DNA of 64,000 bases, taken from Brachypodium distachyon (Eukaryota; Streptophyta; Magnoliopsida; Poales; Poaceae). Shown in pieces: positions 47,721 through 59,984 of the stretch. The DNA lies in assembly GCF_000005505.3 (NCBI RefSeq), contig NC_016135.3, forward strand, positions 25,328,613-25,392,612. Reading direction: 5' to 3'. The position numbers and the translations under genes were made by a program. The first letter of the stretch is position 1. Every line of letters begins with the position of its first letter. Under the pieces are notes generated by a model. It did no database searches. It saw nothing but the letters and a program-made list of their open reading frames with translations, and was not told the DNA's origin.

Positions 47721-50700
47721 ATGGATGGAAATACAAATGGTGCTAACAGTTCCAGCTGCAAGTCATGCGGGCCACTGACGGACTATTGCATTCCAGATTA
47801 CATACTAAAGCCAGACTCTGACCAAGTAATCATTGATCATGCACCATGTTGTCCGGTGGTAGTCTTCATCAACTCTAGAAGTGGTGGCCAACTTGGAAGT
47901 GGTTTGATTAAAACGTACCGTGAACTTCTCAATGAAGCACAGGTACCTAGCCTAGCAGTTTGGAGAAGCTGCAATGCTGAAACAGTGCATTCTCTTGATC
48001 CATAGTGTCACTTTAAATCATGTCTCGCTTTCTCATTGCTGGATCTACTCAATTTTCACAGGTTTTTGATCTCTCAGAAGAGTCTCCTGATAAGGTGCTG
48101 CACAAATTGTATGCCAACTTCGAAAAGCTCAAGTCTAACGGTGACACTCTTGCTTTTGAAATTCAGAGGAGCCTAAGACTAATTGTGAGTTGGATTTCTT
48201 TTTAGATTAAACATAAACAAGAATGTCTTTATGCTTGGTTGTTTATTTGTGTTAACTAATGAGCTTTCAAATAGGTCGCTGGCGGTGATGGCACAGCAAG
48301 CTGGCTACTTGGAGTAGTTAGCGATCTTAAGCTTTCACCGTCTCCTCCTGTTGCTACTGTACCTCTGGGAACCGGAAACAACCTTCCTTTCTCATTTGGA
48401 TGGGTATGCTAATGGCTATTATTTATTATGAACACATATTCTGTTCATGTGTAATGAACATCTCTCTTTATATGTTTATTGTTGCTGGAAAATTTAGTGT
48501 TTTGCACCAACAAAGCAATTTATTACAAGCTAATTTTCTTTTTCTACTGTTCCACACTCATAACAGGCTAGCACAAATGAATATAACACTTCTAATAAAC
48601 AGCAAGCTACCGAAGCCTATATCATTGTACTTTTTTCGTTTACTGTGAGCATGCAAGGAACATAACTTCTCATTTTAATTAATTGTACAGGATTTCTGAA
48701 TTTGGAAATATGTTGGTAGTAATAAGTAATTTTGCCAGTTCCCTGGACATGTTCTTTTACCTGATGTGCATATTGTGCAAAACCTCATTTTATATACCGT
48801 ATTTCTTGGTTTACCCACAAATTAATTTATTCATATTCAATTTAACTTGATCTGCAGGGAAAGAAGAACCCAGCTACTGACCAAGAGGCAGTAAAATCAT
48901 TCCTTGCGCAAGTAAAAGGAGCAAGAGAAATGAATATTGATAGGTATGGTCTCACATTTGAAGAAAGTGTACTGTTTGCCTTTGTCTTTTGTTTATGCTG
49001 AGAAAAGAGCTCTATGTGCCCTCACTATTCTGATTAAAGTGTACAATTCAGCAAAAAGAATCTTTCATATACCTCATTCCCATGAAGTATTTATCTTCTC
49101 TAATTATTGTTCCACTCAGTTTAAAGCATGAGTAAAAATTTCTCCTCTCTTCCGTGTATGATAGAAAGCACTCAATCTAGATACATTTTTCTGTTTCAGT
49201 TGGCATATCATCATGAGGATGCGAGCACCAAAGGAAGGTCCATGTGATCCTATTGCTCCCTTAGAACTGCCTCATTCACTGCATGCATTCCACCGCGTAT
49301 CTGGCAGTGATTCCCTCAATGTGGTAAGGCACATTTTTCTGTTGCTAATGTAATATTGTTTGTCCTTTTGATTGTAAGAATAATACTTCCTGGAAATGAG
49401 GTATATGAAATCAAGGACCATCACTTCTGATTGACATATATAGAATAAAATCTGAATATGGTGTGTATTTACTTAATATTTTATATTTTTATTCTCTTAT
49501 TCAGGAGGGTTACCACACATTTCGTGGAGGATTCTGGAATTACTTTAGTATGGGTAAGAGTTCCTCTGCTCACTGTTTGTTTCAGAGAAGGGATGCATAC
49601 CAATTTGAACGTCGAAGAATTCATTTCTATTCATATCAGTTTATCGTTGGCATTTTTCATGTTCTGATGCCCAAAGTTATATGCTACTCCCTCCGTTCCT
49701 GGTTATCCTGATTTGAATAATGCATGAAGTTAAGCTCATCATCATCATGGCCTTACACACTGCAGGGATGGATGCACAAGTGTCTTATGGATTTCACTCT
49801 GAAAGGAAGAAAAATCCAGAGAAGTTCAAAAACCAGCTAACAAATCAGGTATTTGTTTTGTGTGTTTGTTTGGAAAACAATTTCTCTTTATTTTGATTTG
49901 TCATTCAGAAATCAGAACTGTTAGCCTCACCTGCATGATGGTCTTGCAATGCATTTCTTGATTCAGGGTACATATGCTAAACTTGGACTTAAACAAGGAT
50001 GGTTTGCTCCTTCTCTAACTCATCCGTCTTCAAGGTAGTTTGTCACTAATGCAGCCATTGTGCTTCTGATCTTGCTTATGGTGTTTTTTTTTCTTCCAAC
50101 TGGCAACATTTTTTGGCATTACTAAGATACCACTGTATCAATTAATTTAGATCTGTAGGTGGCTCCAAAACTATGCCATCAGCTTTAAGATTATAGTTCT
50201 TGTATAGCTTGACAATGAATGTGGATATGACATTTTGACCTCCATTTCAGGAACATTGCTCAACTTGCAAAGGTGAAGATTGTGAAAAGACCTGGTGGCC
50301 ATTGGGAAGAGCTTAAGATTCCCCACAGGTAATTCTTGCCGCCTTTGCAGTATCAGCTTTGTAATACAAAGTCAATCTTCATTCTGTACATATTATGCCT
50401 GCCTCTTCCAATCCATTTCATCTACCTGAGTTGACATACACTTGGATTTTTGGCTTTCACTATCAATAAGAAATGGAACAACTATGAATGATGAAAAAAA
50501 GTCAACAAATGTCTTCTTGTTTCAGCATTCGATCAATTATCTGTCTTAATTTGCCAAGTTTCTCCGGAGGATTCAATCCCTGGGGAACACCTAACAAGAG
50601 GAAAGTGCAAGATGTAAGTTTCGCTTCTTGAAAATAGTTTAGAGTTGCCTTGTGCATTGCCGCACTAGACTTGCTTCGGTAGAGATTTATAAGTTTTTGT

Positions 50701-51230
50701 GGCAATATGCAGAGAGATCTAACTGCGCCTTTTGTGGATGATGGCCTCATTGAGATTGTCGGCTTTCGCGATGCCTGGCACGGCCTTGTCTTACTGTCCC
50801 CTAAGGGACATGGAACTCGTCTAGCTCAGGTGAAATACTTAGCTGTTCCTCCACTCGGCAGTGTGCCCTTCAGTATCGCTGACTGATATTTCACTGTCAG
50901 GCCCATAGAATCCGGTTCGAGTTCCACAAAGGAGCAGCTGACCACACGTTCATGAGAGTCGACGGGGAGCCATGGAAGCAGCCCCTTCCCAAGGACGACG
51001 AGACCGTTGTCGTCGAGATCTCTCACCTCCGCCAGGTCACCATGCTTGCCAACGGCTCATGCAAATCGAAGAGCTTCGAAGACCCCACGTCCCCGTCATG
51101 TCGCGGCCATGAGGAGGACGAGAGCGACAGCTTGGAGGACGAAGACGAGTGGGAGGAGGGCAGGAAGAAGTTCGGGGCAGCGGCCACCTTCAAGTTGCCC
51201 GACGAGGTCGACATCGCTCATCTTAGTTGA
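47721..51230 (+). CDS. Diacylglycerol kinase, plant cluster II type
   Basis: Phosphorylates diacylglycerol to phosphatidic acid, a lipid signal. Exons: 47721-47942, 48062-48184, 48275-48403, 48858-48943, 49200-49323, 49505-49553, 49766-49848, 49967-50034, 50251-50328, 50526-50613, 50713-50829, 50901-51230; 1497 bp, 498 residues, all junctions GT-AG and in frame. The catalytic domain shows [11 protein letters not shown], the ATP-site [10 protein letters not shown] and [16 protein letters not shown]; the accessory domain shows GFNPWGTP and GFRDAWHG. There are no C1 zinc fingers or transmembrane segment, and the length of about 500 residues fits the small cluster II enzymes (Arabidopsis DGK3, 4 and 7 group). 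The C-terminus is acidic ([15 protein letters not shown]). Intron near 49683 carries one end of a Stowaway-like MITE. Confidence 0.95.
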
Positions 51231-52083
51231 GCTGGTCCAAGGCTCCCTGCCCTGCTACCTGTCGATATGATTCAAATTTCAGAATGCTCACTGCTGCTGT
51301 CAGTGATATACTGCTCTTTGTTTATGCTGCCCTGTAATTTCGGAGTTTTAGCAGCCTTTGTGTAGTAGACAGGCTATATTCAGCATTCTCCAACTGCTAA
51401 GTCTGGCAAGCAGTGCAATGCAATTGTTCTCTTCCTAGAACTAGCATGTATCCTTTGTGTCCTGAATCGTCTGCTCTCTAACAGACGGTCTCATTAGTGA
51501 TGTGTGATGCTGAATTTACTCTGCATATTTTACCATGTGTTTACTATACTGCTTTAGAAAACTACAACTAGCCAGCTAGGCCACTTCCTGTATGGTGACT
51601 CGTGAGTAGGATGAGCACGAATCCCGGAGAAAATCGGCAAACGTCAGAGGAAATCCCCGTGGAATGGATTCCGTGTCCAGGTAGAAAATATGCCCCCGTC
51701 GATATTGATGTTTATCTGCAGAAAACGATGGTTGGATCCTCTTTGATTCAGGAATCTGGAGTGTCACACAGAACCTGCCCAGAAAGTTGACAGAAAAAAG
51801 TTGCATTTCCCGCGGTTGAATCTCCCGTTGGGACGGACCGTCCTTTGCCGTGACAGACAAGTTATACGCGTAGTACGAGATGCCGTAGGATAACGATCTT
51901 CTGACGAGGCCGAAAAGGCTTCTAGATTTCTCGCCCCATCCGCAGGTGAACAAAACGCCCACAGCTTCAGAGTTGAGAGACATCCATCCACACGCTCGCT
52001 GAGGCAACAAAACCGTGTGCCCGCCCGCAGGAAATTAACGCCGCCCAACGCTCTGACGTGACGCCTTTGTCTCCCTCTCTCTG
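51231..52083. other. Spacer between the diacylglycerol kinase and the small-protein array
   Basis: 3' flank of the kinase gene followed by non-coding DNA. Overlapping minus-strand frames at 51576-52135 match nothing I know. Confidence 0.5.
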
Positions 52084-52090
52084 TATAAAA
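52084..52090 (+). promoter_or_regulatory. TATA box of WIP-1
   Basis: TATAAAA about 105 bp before the start codon at 52192, in a CT-rich context. Confidence 0.6.
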
Positions 52091-52191
52091 CAAAGATCGC
52101 CGCGCCTCGTTCCCATCTCCACGTCGAACAACCAAAGCAAAACCAGAGCGTCGTGTGCGGAGATAGTAGCAAGCGAACGAGCGATATATCG

Positions 52192-52437
52192 ATGAGCCAG
52201 CTGGGCCGTGTGGGCGCGCGGGCGGCGGCGCAGGCCGGGCGCCACGTGAAGGACAGGGCGCAGCAGTCAGCCAGCTCGAGCTCGTCGTCGATGGCGAGGA
52301 CGAGCAAGGGGACGGCGAGGCCCGCGGCGTTGGCGAGGAAGACGGCCGAGGAGGAGTTGGAGAAGATGAGGAAGGCGGCGGCGGAGGAGTCGCTCCGCAC
52401 CGTCATGTTCCTCTCCTTCTGGGGGCCCAACACCTAG
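52192..52437 (+). CDS. WIP-1, divergent wound-induced polypeptide family member
   Basis: Intronless, 81 residues. The C-terminal motif LRTVMFLSFWGPNT identifies the wound-induced polypeptide (DUF3774) family; a Ser-rich run, a basic part (RKTAEEELEKMRK) and an Arg/Ala-rich start precede it. It lacks the [17 protein letters not shown] block of WIP-3 to WIP-7. It is the only member on the + strand and does not share their promoter. Start chosen at MSQLGRVG, 108 bp after the TATA box; an upstream in-frame ATG at 52153 is possible. Arabidopsis relatives are induced by wounding and low oxygen; the biochemical role is unknown. Confidence 0.8.
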   Translation: MSQLGRVGARAAAQAGRHVKDRAQQSASSSSSSMARTSKGTARPAALARKTAEEELEKMRKAAAEESLRTVMFLSFWGPNT

Positions 52438-53423
52438 ATTAGATTAGATTACCACCAGCGTGTGTGTCTCTTTCTATATGTGTTCGTGGTTCAGTTCTGT
52501 GCAAATTTGTGTATGTGGTGACCAGATAAGAAGGGGAAAAAATTGTACTCCATCCGATCTCTATTACTCGTCTCAAATTTGTCCAAATACGGATGTATCT
52601 ATGTGTAAAAAACGTCTAGATACACATGTAATATTTCGGCAATGAAATATGGATACATGGACGATGTACCGTTTTGAATGGCAGAGAGTTAAAAAAGGAC
52701 CCTATGGACAAAGTAATTGTTGGTTTTGACAATATCTAATCTGTGTATGAATAAACTTACTTTGAAAAATAATCTTACTTTTGACTTTGATGCCGTAGTA
52801 CGTAAACATGGCAATTGTTGTTGGTTTCGACAAAAATCAAAGTGCACGGCGGGGCAGTCCCCAGTAGTATTTGATGATGGACGAAATGGGGTGATGTAGT
52901 ACTGAGGTGCGATGTATCATGCGTATATGCGGATTGCCAGGATGACCATTTCGTGTTAACCAGCTCAAAAGTTACAAGTATAAACAAGGAGACAAAAAAA
53001 AAAGTGGAGTACGGTGCATTGGGAGAAGCCGATTTGCAGGAGAATGAGGTTTTTCCTTCACCACATTGCCACATTGGCTATCCACCATTAATTTTAGGCT
53101 TTACGGTCGATGCAGCAAAGTGGCTTGATCAATCTCTAGTTGGACGCCAGGAGGAGGCTGGAAGCGTGTCGATTTCTGTTCCTGAATTATTTACAGGTGC
53201 AGTGTACTGACGTTTTCTCAACCGAATGTTCAAACCCAGGAGAGTCAAGGAGGACAGAACCGTGTGAGAAACAGAGCTCTTCTGCTCATCCAGGAAGGAA
53301 TCCCCCATCTCGCACAAGCTCTAAACTGAAAGAATGACGAACGATGTATCTCGAGCTCAGCTCATCCGATCGATCCGGCCATACAAACCGGTGTAGTACG
53401 TAGCAAACCTAAGCCAAACTGAG
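52438..53423. other. Spacer with a degenerate MITE
   Basis: 52544-52640 looks like one arm of a Stowaway element (tactccatccgatct..., with a gtctagatacac... part). The remainder is non-coding. Confidence 0.4.
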
Positions 53424-53720
53424 CTAGTTGTTGGGCCCCCAGTTGCTGAGGTACATGACTGTCCGGAGCTCCTCCTCCTCCTGCTCCTGCGCTTGCTTCG
53501 TCTTCCTCCTCGCGGCCGCTCCAGCCCCACCACAGGCAGCAGCCGGCACTGCCATGGCCATGGCCTTGCCGCTCTGCTGGGCGCGCTGATGGTAGTTCCA
53601 CCGGCCCGCCGGCCCGGCGTGCGGCCGGTCCTTGCAGAGCGCCTCCGCCGCGCCCGCGCCCGCGCTCATCGCCGCCGCCCACGTCGCCGACGCCTTCGCC
53701 TTCCCGCTGCCGCTCGCCAT
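53424..53720 (-). CDS. WIP-2, wound-induced polypeptide family member
   Basis: Intronless, 98 residues, ending [15 protein letters not shown]-terminal half is Ala/Gly-rich with WAAAMSAGAGAAEALCKD, matching the [16 protein letters not shown] block of the tandem copies, and a GRWNYHQRA in place of CRWNYALRS. The linker contains an acidic Gln/Glu run (QAQEQEEEE). TATA-like TTTTATA (complement) at 53792-53798, only about 72 bp from the start codon. It does not share the promoter of WIP-3 to WIP-7, so it is an older duplicate. Confidence 0.87.
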   Translation of the reverse strand: MASGSGKAKASATWAAAMSAGAGAAEALCKDRPHAGPAGRWNYHQRAQQSGKAMAMAVPAAACGGAGAAARRKTKQAQEQEEEELRTVMYLSNWGPNN

Positions 53721-53798
53721 GTAGTGAGTATATATGTTCGGTCGATTCTGTGTGTCGTTTGAGCTTGCAAGACGTCGTGGTGAACTGGTGATTTTATA

Positions 53799-55495
53799 GT
53801 AGGAAGGAGAAGCCGGCCGGAGATCGGGAGATAGATGGTCTGTACTGCTGCTCTGTAAAAGACTGTAACTGTACGTGTAGGTGTAGCCAGGGAGTGTGCC
53901 GTCCGGCTGCCGGTTTTGGGTTTTTGGAGTCTGGACTCGTGGGCGTGGTGTGGGGAATCAGTGGACGTACGCCCGCGGAAACCAGGTGCAGGTTGCGGCT
54001 CACGCTGTTGGCGCACGTACGTCACTTCAGGAGAACGAGGTTTGGCACACAAATGCGGCGTGCCGCTTGGCTTGGTTGTGTGCCGTCAGTCTCGTACTCG
54101 TACAGGCAGCACCTAGCACCTGTACGTCCTGTCGTGCTCGTACACGTACACTACTTGTTTTCTTTTTCGTACGCACGGTGCGGATCGCTTTGATTATCTT
54201 GGGCCTCGTTGAACCGGGCCGTGCCATTGAATCGTGGAGCTGATGATGGTTCGGCGGTACACCGGATCAGGCTTCGTGGTGGGCGGCCGGCCCATGCGTG
54301 CACCGTCAGTGTACGTACGTACGTTGACCAGCAGTGCAGCGCGCGCGCACACACACACACAGGAAGATGGAGCTTACAGATACCATGGAGATCTGCGTTG
54401 GCAGACAGTGTGCAACCGTGTATTTTGGTCGACGAGGAGTAAACGGTAAACCTCCTTTTTCTAATGAAAGGAGTCATGGAGATTCGCCCAACTCAAAGCT
54501 CGGTACATTTTAAACGAGGTTGCTCACACGTACTCGTTGGTTAAACTAGTACGACCACACGTACTACGGGCAGGGAAAACCAGAGGCTGAAGAACATGGT
54601 TTTCCATGATACCAGGGGCCGTCCACCAGGAGCTGTGTGCTTCATTTCGTGTCAGCGTTCGCTGATGTGCAGGGCGTGATGTGCGTACGCGGCACGTGAC
54701 TCGCTGAATGCATGGAGCGGTGGAGCCTGATCTCCACAGCAGTACAAGCTGTAGGAGTCGTGCATACAAAATTACCGATCGGTCTGCCCCCGTAAAACAA
54801 AAGGACTGTTAATCTGCTTGAGATTGCTCTTCTCTTAAAAAATATATCCCATGAAACCTGCTAGGCCAAGTTCCTCCTATCTGCTTTTCAGTTCGTGGAA
54901 GGAAAAAAATGTTTCCAGACTGCATTTGAGCAGTTCTGCTGGTAGTTTAGTCTAGTACTCCACCACGTAGAAACTGGAAAAGGGGACGGTGATATGGCTC
55001 GTTTTATCACTCCGATCAGAAAACCTGGAGATGGACCATAAGATTGATGGATCGATGTGGTCTAACTGTAACCAAAATACTGAAGGCCTGATCCACGAAC
55101 AATTACTGAATCTCAATCGACCAATGCCTCGTCCAGGCTTCACTGCAGAGGTACGGAATTTACACCTTCAGTTCAACAAGGCGCAGAGAGCAGAAGTGCA
55201 GAGAAATCAGTAACATATTTGCCACGATCTCGTAGTGCAGCGGATCAATAGAGAGCCACACGAACAAGTTATGAACACGGAAGAGATCGAAGAAATGGAC
55301 AAGGAGAACAGTGCTAATCAAAGCTGGCAGAACTTTTCATCATCATCTTCATCAGTTCATCACTGATTACACTATATTACAAAGCCGGGGGCAATCAACA
55401 ACCAGCCAAGTCTCAGGCCCATGGTTGTTCTCATGCCACAGCCACACCTCGTAGGAGAACACTACAAGGCAAACTATCTCATACGTAGTCCCTAA
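53799..55495. other. Spacer between WIP-2 and the tandem WIP units
   Basis: Contains a GC/CA dinucleotide tract at 54340-54361. A phrase at 54594-54617 (ggttttccatgataccag) resembles the promoter block of the tandem units, and the sequence around 54880-55000 resembles flanks of later units, so this may be a decayed unit without a gene. (CAT)n-rich DNA at 55333-55352 is the 3' flank of WIP-3. Confidence 0.45.
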
Positions 55496-55774
55496 CTAAT
55501 TGGGTCCCCAGCAGCTGAGATACATGACCGTCCTCAGCCCCTCCTCTGCCTTCTCCGCTCGCCTCTTCTCTGCCACCGCTGCCGCGGCAGCGGCAGGAGA
55601 CAGCTTCTTGCCCTGCGAGAGGCCGCCGCCCCTTGACTGCACGTTGGCCTTGGCTGCCCGGTGGATGGACCTCAGAGCGTAGTTCCAGCGGCAGAGGCCC
55701 GCCTGGTCCTTGAGCGCCTCCACGGCCCCCACGCTCATGGCCACCATCCACGACGCCTTCGCTGCACCAGCCAT
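55496..55774 (-). CDS. WIP-3, first of five tandem wound-induced polypeptide genes
   Basis: Intronless, 92 residues. Three parts: a conserved N-terminal block ([21 protein letters not shown] then [20 protein letters not shown]), a variable basic linker with a run of nine alanines and valines, and the conserved tail [19 protein letters not shown]3774 family; no signal peptide is evident, though the first 20 residues could form an amphipathic helix. TATA (complement) at 55951-55957 and the shared promoter block at 55991-56019 lie upstream. Function unknown beyond stress induction in relatives. Confidence 0.92.
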   Translation of the reverse strand: MAGAAKASWMVAMSVGAVEALKDQAGLCRWNYALRSIHRAAKANVQSRGGGLSQGKKLSPAAAAAAVAEKRRAEKAEEGLRTVMYLSCWGPN

Positions 55775-55950
55775 TTCTCTCTTCTAGTTTTCTCCTTTCT
55801 TCTTTCTCCTTGCTGCCTTGGTGAAGAGGAGACGCTGATCCTTGAACTGTGATCTCTGTAGATTGATTAATCGGCTAGGAAGAAACTGAGCTGAATTGAT
55901 CTGATCGTGGTGTTGTGTTGTTGGTGAGAGGAGGGTGAGCGGTGGACGGG

Positions 55951-56180
55951 GTTATATATGGGAGGGCCGGAAGCAAAACCGGTGGCTGCGGGTGTTGGTT
56001 TTCCAGGAAACCGGGTGCTCTCGGAAGCTTTCAGATTCAGTTTGTTTGCTTCCGCCGCACATCTCGCTTTCGTCCCGGTGATGTGGCCGCTCTGCCAACC
56101 TCATCAATCTCGTCTTGTTTATTCGCGGAAGAGAGGCGGTTTTGTCCGATATTGCGACTGGCCCGCGCTGGCAGAGATAA
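55951..56180 (-). promoter_or_regulatory. Shared WIP promoter, WIP-3 copy
   Basis: Contains TATATAA (complement of 55951-55957), the conserved block ggttttccaggaaaccgggt (56000 region) and a distal block around 56110-56180 (cttgtttattcgcgg..., ggcggttttgtcc, cagagataaga). The same order recurs upstream of WIP-4, WIP-5 and WIP-7. Confidence 0.75.
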
Positions 56181-56260
56181 GATATCAACTATCAAGAACC
56201 GGCGAGAACAAGCATTGCCTATCATATCTCTGCGTGAAAATTAAATTAGGAAAACATTAA

Positions 56261-57198
56261 AATTTTAATTCATATGATTTTTTATAAATGTTTTTAAATC
56301 AGAAACCGCAGATTTTTTTTATCTTTTTCTTGAAAAAAGTTTTTTTTGTTGGGCGTGGTTATTTCTCATGCTCTGATTTTTAAGCAAAAGTCAGTAAACA
56401 AATCGTAGCCGTTAGATTATGATCTAGGTGTCACTCCTGCTCTTTACTCTTCCAAGTACAACCGTTGGATCAAGATCCAAAAGCCGTCAACTGATCTATA
56501 ACTAAAAATCATAAAGTTTCTCAATAGCAAAACCTTTTTTTTTCGATAAATTTCAGCTTTGATAAAGTTTTTTTGTCTTTTCTTTTGAAACAATGAACCT
56601 CTTCGCGGGACAAGAAGAGAACAGTTTAACAACAGAAAGTCATATCTTCTCTTGAAAATCCATATTGGGTTTCATTTTCGCCGTCACCTCTTCTTAGCCG
56701 GTAAATGTCTTTTTTTTTCCTTCGCCAAATCTACCATTGGGAGTTCTAGTTTTTTCCATCTAAATTTTTTTATAGAATAAAGTTTTGTTTGTCAATCATT
56801 TTAACCGCGTCGGCGATCTCAACAGCGAATTTATCAAGCCAGCACACTGTGCGCCCTTGTTATATCTACCTAAATTGCTAAATATGGGTTGACACTTTAT
56901 GCAAGATTGAAATCTCTTGGGTGGACACTTGACAGCGAGCCGATGGGCACATGTTCCACAATCTACATACACATGAATAAGTGGATTGCATATGATTCCT
57001 CGAGTACTATGGTCCAAGAATACTGTTTGTGACTTGCGTCTACAGTGTTTTCTCAAGAAAAAAAAAATACTATTCGTGATCATCATTTTTAGGGGAACGC
57101 GCGTGCAGATAATCAAGCTCAGATTGGCCATGGTTGACACGGGAGCAGGTAGCAGAGCGAGCAACAGGCAGAACCATCAATCAACCCAAAATTGCACA
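56261..57198. other. Spacer between WIP-3 and WIP-4 units
   Basis: AT-rich DNA, then from about 57000 a 3' flank shared with the later units (tactatggtccaagaatact, ctcagattggccatg). Confidence 0.5.
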
Positions 57199-57324
57199 AG
57201 TTTTCACCATCATCATCATGATACATATGTACATCAGGGGGCAAGAACCAGCCAAGTCGCTTGCCAATTGCCATGGCTGTTGCTATGAGCGTAGGAACAC
57301 CCTGTAGCCAATGAAAAACTAGTC

Positions 57325-57606
57325 CTAGTTGGGACCCCAGCAGCTGAGGTACATGACCGTCCTCAACCCTTCCTCTGCCTTCTCAGCGCGCCGTCTCTCC
57401 GCCGCCGGCGCCGCGGCAGAGGCAGGGCGCAGCTTCTTGCCCTGCGGGAGCTCGCCTCTTGCCCGGACGTCAGCCTTGGTGGCTGCCCGGTGGACGGATC
57501 TGAGCGCGTAGTTCCAGCGGCAGAGCCCCGCCTGGTCCTTGAGCGCCTCCACCGCGCCCACGCTCATCGCCGCCGTCCACGACGCCTTCTTCGCCGCACC
57601 CGCCAT
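57325..57606 (-). CDS. WIP-4, tandem wound-induced polypeptide gene
   Basis: Intronless, 93 residues; start chosen at [10 protein letters not shown], which aligns with the other copies (an upstream in-frame ATG at 57624 would add six residues). N-terminal block with [20 protein letters not shown], then [20 protein letters not shown] instead of the usual [12 protein letters not shown], linker rich in Ala and Arg, tail [16 protein letters not shown]. The most diverged of the five tandem copies. TATA (complement) at 57794-57800. Confidence 0.92.
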   Translation of the reverse strand: MAGAAKKASWTAAMSVGAVEALKDQAGLCRWNYALRSVHRAATKADVRARGELPQGKKLRPASAAAPAAERRRAEKAEEGLRTVMYLSCWGPN

Positions 57607-57793
57607 TAATTCGGTTCTCCTCAAGCTGCGTGAATCAATGAAGCTGGAAACCGGAAACTGATCTGTGTGAACTCTGTGATCGATGACCGTAGCAGTCTAG
57701 ATGAGCTAGTGAAGTGTGGGAGTTTATACGAAGGAATTGAGCTGGAAGCTGATGCTTGTGTTGATGGGAAGAGAGAGGGGAGCTTTGGCCAGG

Positions 57794-58030
57794 TTATATA
57801 CGGAAGCGGGGCTGCGGCAGGGCGGGAGCAAAACAGGCAGCTGCAGGCGCTGGTTTTCCAGGATACCGGGTGCTTTCAGATTCAGGTTCCGCCTTTGCTT
57901 GTTTACGCCGCACCTCTCGCTGTCGCCCCGGTGCAATGCCACTGCGTGCACACGTCGTATCGACTTTGTTTATTCGCGGCGCCGGAGGCGGTTTTGTCCA
58001 TTTCGACTGGCCCAGGCCGGTTGAGATATG
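57794..58030 (-). promoter_or_regulatory. Shared WIP promoter, WIP-4 copy
   Basis: TATA (complement of ttatata 57794-57800), conserved block at 57847-57874 (ggttttccaggataccgggt) and distal block about 57960-58030 (tttgtttattcgcggcgcc, ggcggttttgtcc). Confidence 0.75.
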
Positions 58031-58212
58031 ATGGGAATAACTGGTTGAGATTTCAGAACGTGCATCAAGATTCAATGAGCAAAACGAAATTATTTTCTTG
58101 CAACGGATTGCAAATTCGCAATCATTATTTATTTTTTAATTCCATTGTGAAAACGAAATTAGGATATATTTTTCGTCGCCAGAAAAAAAGAAAGTTGGAT
58201 TTTTTAAATTAG

Positions 58213-59021
58213 GATATATTATTACTCCTCAACTAGAATTCGGCAGCTGCTATCAGTCCACTTCAGGCCAACAAGGCAACAATTTGCAACAGTGATTTCG
58301 AGAGTTTTTAACCACGCACTCTTGGGTTGACGGTGAGACCAAAGGTACGGAAGAACAGAAGAGCCTGCAGGAGGACATGGTTTCCAATTATACATACAGG
58401 TGCCATATGATTCAGCACTCATTTCAGTGTTTGCCGACGCTACAGGCACGCATGTGGCAGAACACCAAACAAAAGAGTACACATGTGCTGCTGCACGAAT
58501 CGTGGACACATACAAAATTGAGTACTTTCGTATGCTTATAAAATTCAACATACGATTGGTTATTAAAAATTTGTGTATACGTATGTATGTTTAAATACTG
58601 CCTCTTCCACTGTGTCTTTTATTGCCTACATGATCCTCTCATTTAGTCATGTTAAAGTTTTGATTATCGTCTAGTAGAACTGGGAAGGGAACCAGGTATT
58701 GCTCGATTCTGTCGCTTAGATAGATCTGAAAACTTGGAGAACAGCTCATGAGACTGAACTCTCGTATGATTTGCTTCGCTACTATGGATCAGAGAATACT
58801 ATCTGTGTCATCATTCATAGTGGAGCATGTGGAGAATCAACTCAGATTGGCCACCATTTTGTTCTGCCCGTCGAAGGAGCAGAGATAGCAACCACAGGCA
58901 GGAACTTGTAACCAACTCAAAGCTGATGATCATCTGGAAAAAATAAATCAAAGCAAATAGACGGTAATGCAAACTTGTTCTAAAGCAAGGGGGCAAACAA
59001 TGTAAACTCAAGTGGGCAGAA
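58213..59021. other. Spacer between WIP-4 and WIP-5 units
   Basis: No gene. Parts align with 60600-60780 and 62030-62230 (for example tgtatgtttaaatactg) and the stretch 58770-58920 with the other 3' flanks, so it is part of the tandem unit. Confidence 0.5.
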
Positions 59022-59127
59022 ATTTTCATCATCATCATCGTGGTCCATATTTACAATCAGGAGGCAATTAACCAGCCAAGTAGCATAGCAGGCCATGGCT
59101 AATTTTGCTGCTAATAACACTACTAGC

Positions 59128-59394
59128 TTAGTTGGGACCCCAGCAGCTGAGGTACATGACCGTCCTCAACCCCTCCTCTGCCTTCTCAGCTCTCCCCCTC
59201 TCTGCCATCGCCGCGGCAGGGGACAGCTTCTTGCCCTGCGAGAGGCCGCCCCTTGCCTGGACGTTGGCCTTGGCGGCGCGGTGGATGGACCTGAGAGCGT
59301 AGTTCCAGCGGCAGAGCCCGGCCTGATCCTTGAGCGCCTCCACGGCCCCCACGCTCATCGCCACCATCCACGACGCCTTAGCCACACCAGCCAT
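59128..59394 (-). CDS. WIP-5, tandem wound-induced polypeptide gene
   Basis: Intronless, 88 residues: [20 protein letters not shown]..., [20 protein letters not shown], short linker [13 protein letters not shown], tail [16 protein letters not shown]. Almost identical to WIP-3, WIP-6 and WIP-7 outside the linker. TATA (complement) at 59554-59560. Confidence 0.92.
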   Translation of the reverse strand: MAGVAKASWMVAMSVGAVEALKDQAGLCRWNYALRSIHRAAKANVQARGGLSQGKKLSPAAAMAERGRAEKAEEGLRTVMYLSCWGPN

Positions 59395-59553
59395 CTTCTT
59401 CTAATCTTCTTGCTGCTGCTGCGTTTGTGGAGACTGATCTGTGAACTGTGATCGCTGTAGTTTAGCAAGTGTAGTAGCTAGAGAACTCAGAACTGATGGA
59501 GCTGCTTAAGTGATGCTTGTGTTTGGTGAGAAGAGAGTGGAAGTGGGACGCGG

Positions 59554-59800
59554 TTATATACAGGAAGGAGGCCCTGGAGGGGCGGGCCGAAACCGGTGGC
59601 CGTGGGTGCTGGTTTTCCAGGATACCGGGTGCTTTTGATTCCATTTTGCTTGTTTCCGCCGCATCTCTCGCTGTCTGTCCCGGTGCAGGTGCCCGTGCCA
59701 CTGCCGGGTGATCTGCCCACATCATCCTTCTCATCTTGTTTACTCGTGGCGCGATAGGCTCTTTTGTCCGTTGCGACTGGTCCAAGCCGGCAGATAAGAT
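59554..59800 (-). promoter_or_regulatory. Shared WIP promoter, WIP-5 copy
   Basis: TATA (complement of ttatata 59554-59560), conserved block at 59605-59633 (ggttttccaggataccgggt), distal block about 59730-59800 (cttgtttactcgtggcgc, cttttgtccgttgcgactgg). Confidence 0.75.
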
Positions 59801-59984
59801 TGGAGGGAGAGACGCGTATCGAGATTCAGTGGATAAAACTAAATTACTTTCTTGCAAAAACATAACACCTTTTTTTTTGAAAAAACATAACCATCGTCTA
59901 ATTTTTGTTATCTTCCTAATAATCGTTTATAAAAATCAAGTACAACACATAGAATCAGAAAATGATTTTGAACAAAACTTATGA

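Noticed and set aside
59023..59060. CAT repeats as a CRISPR-like or satellite array
   Set aside because: Only short trinucleotide runs in the 3' flank of each WIP unit; no spacer-repeat structure.
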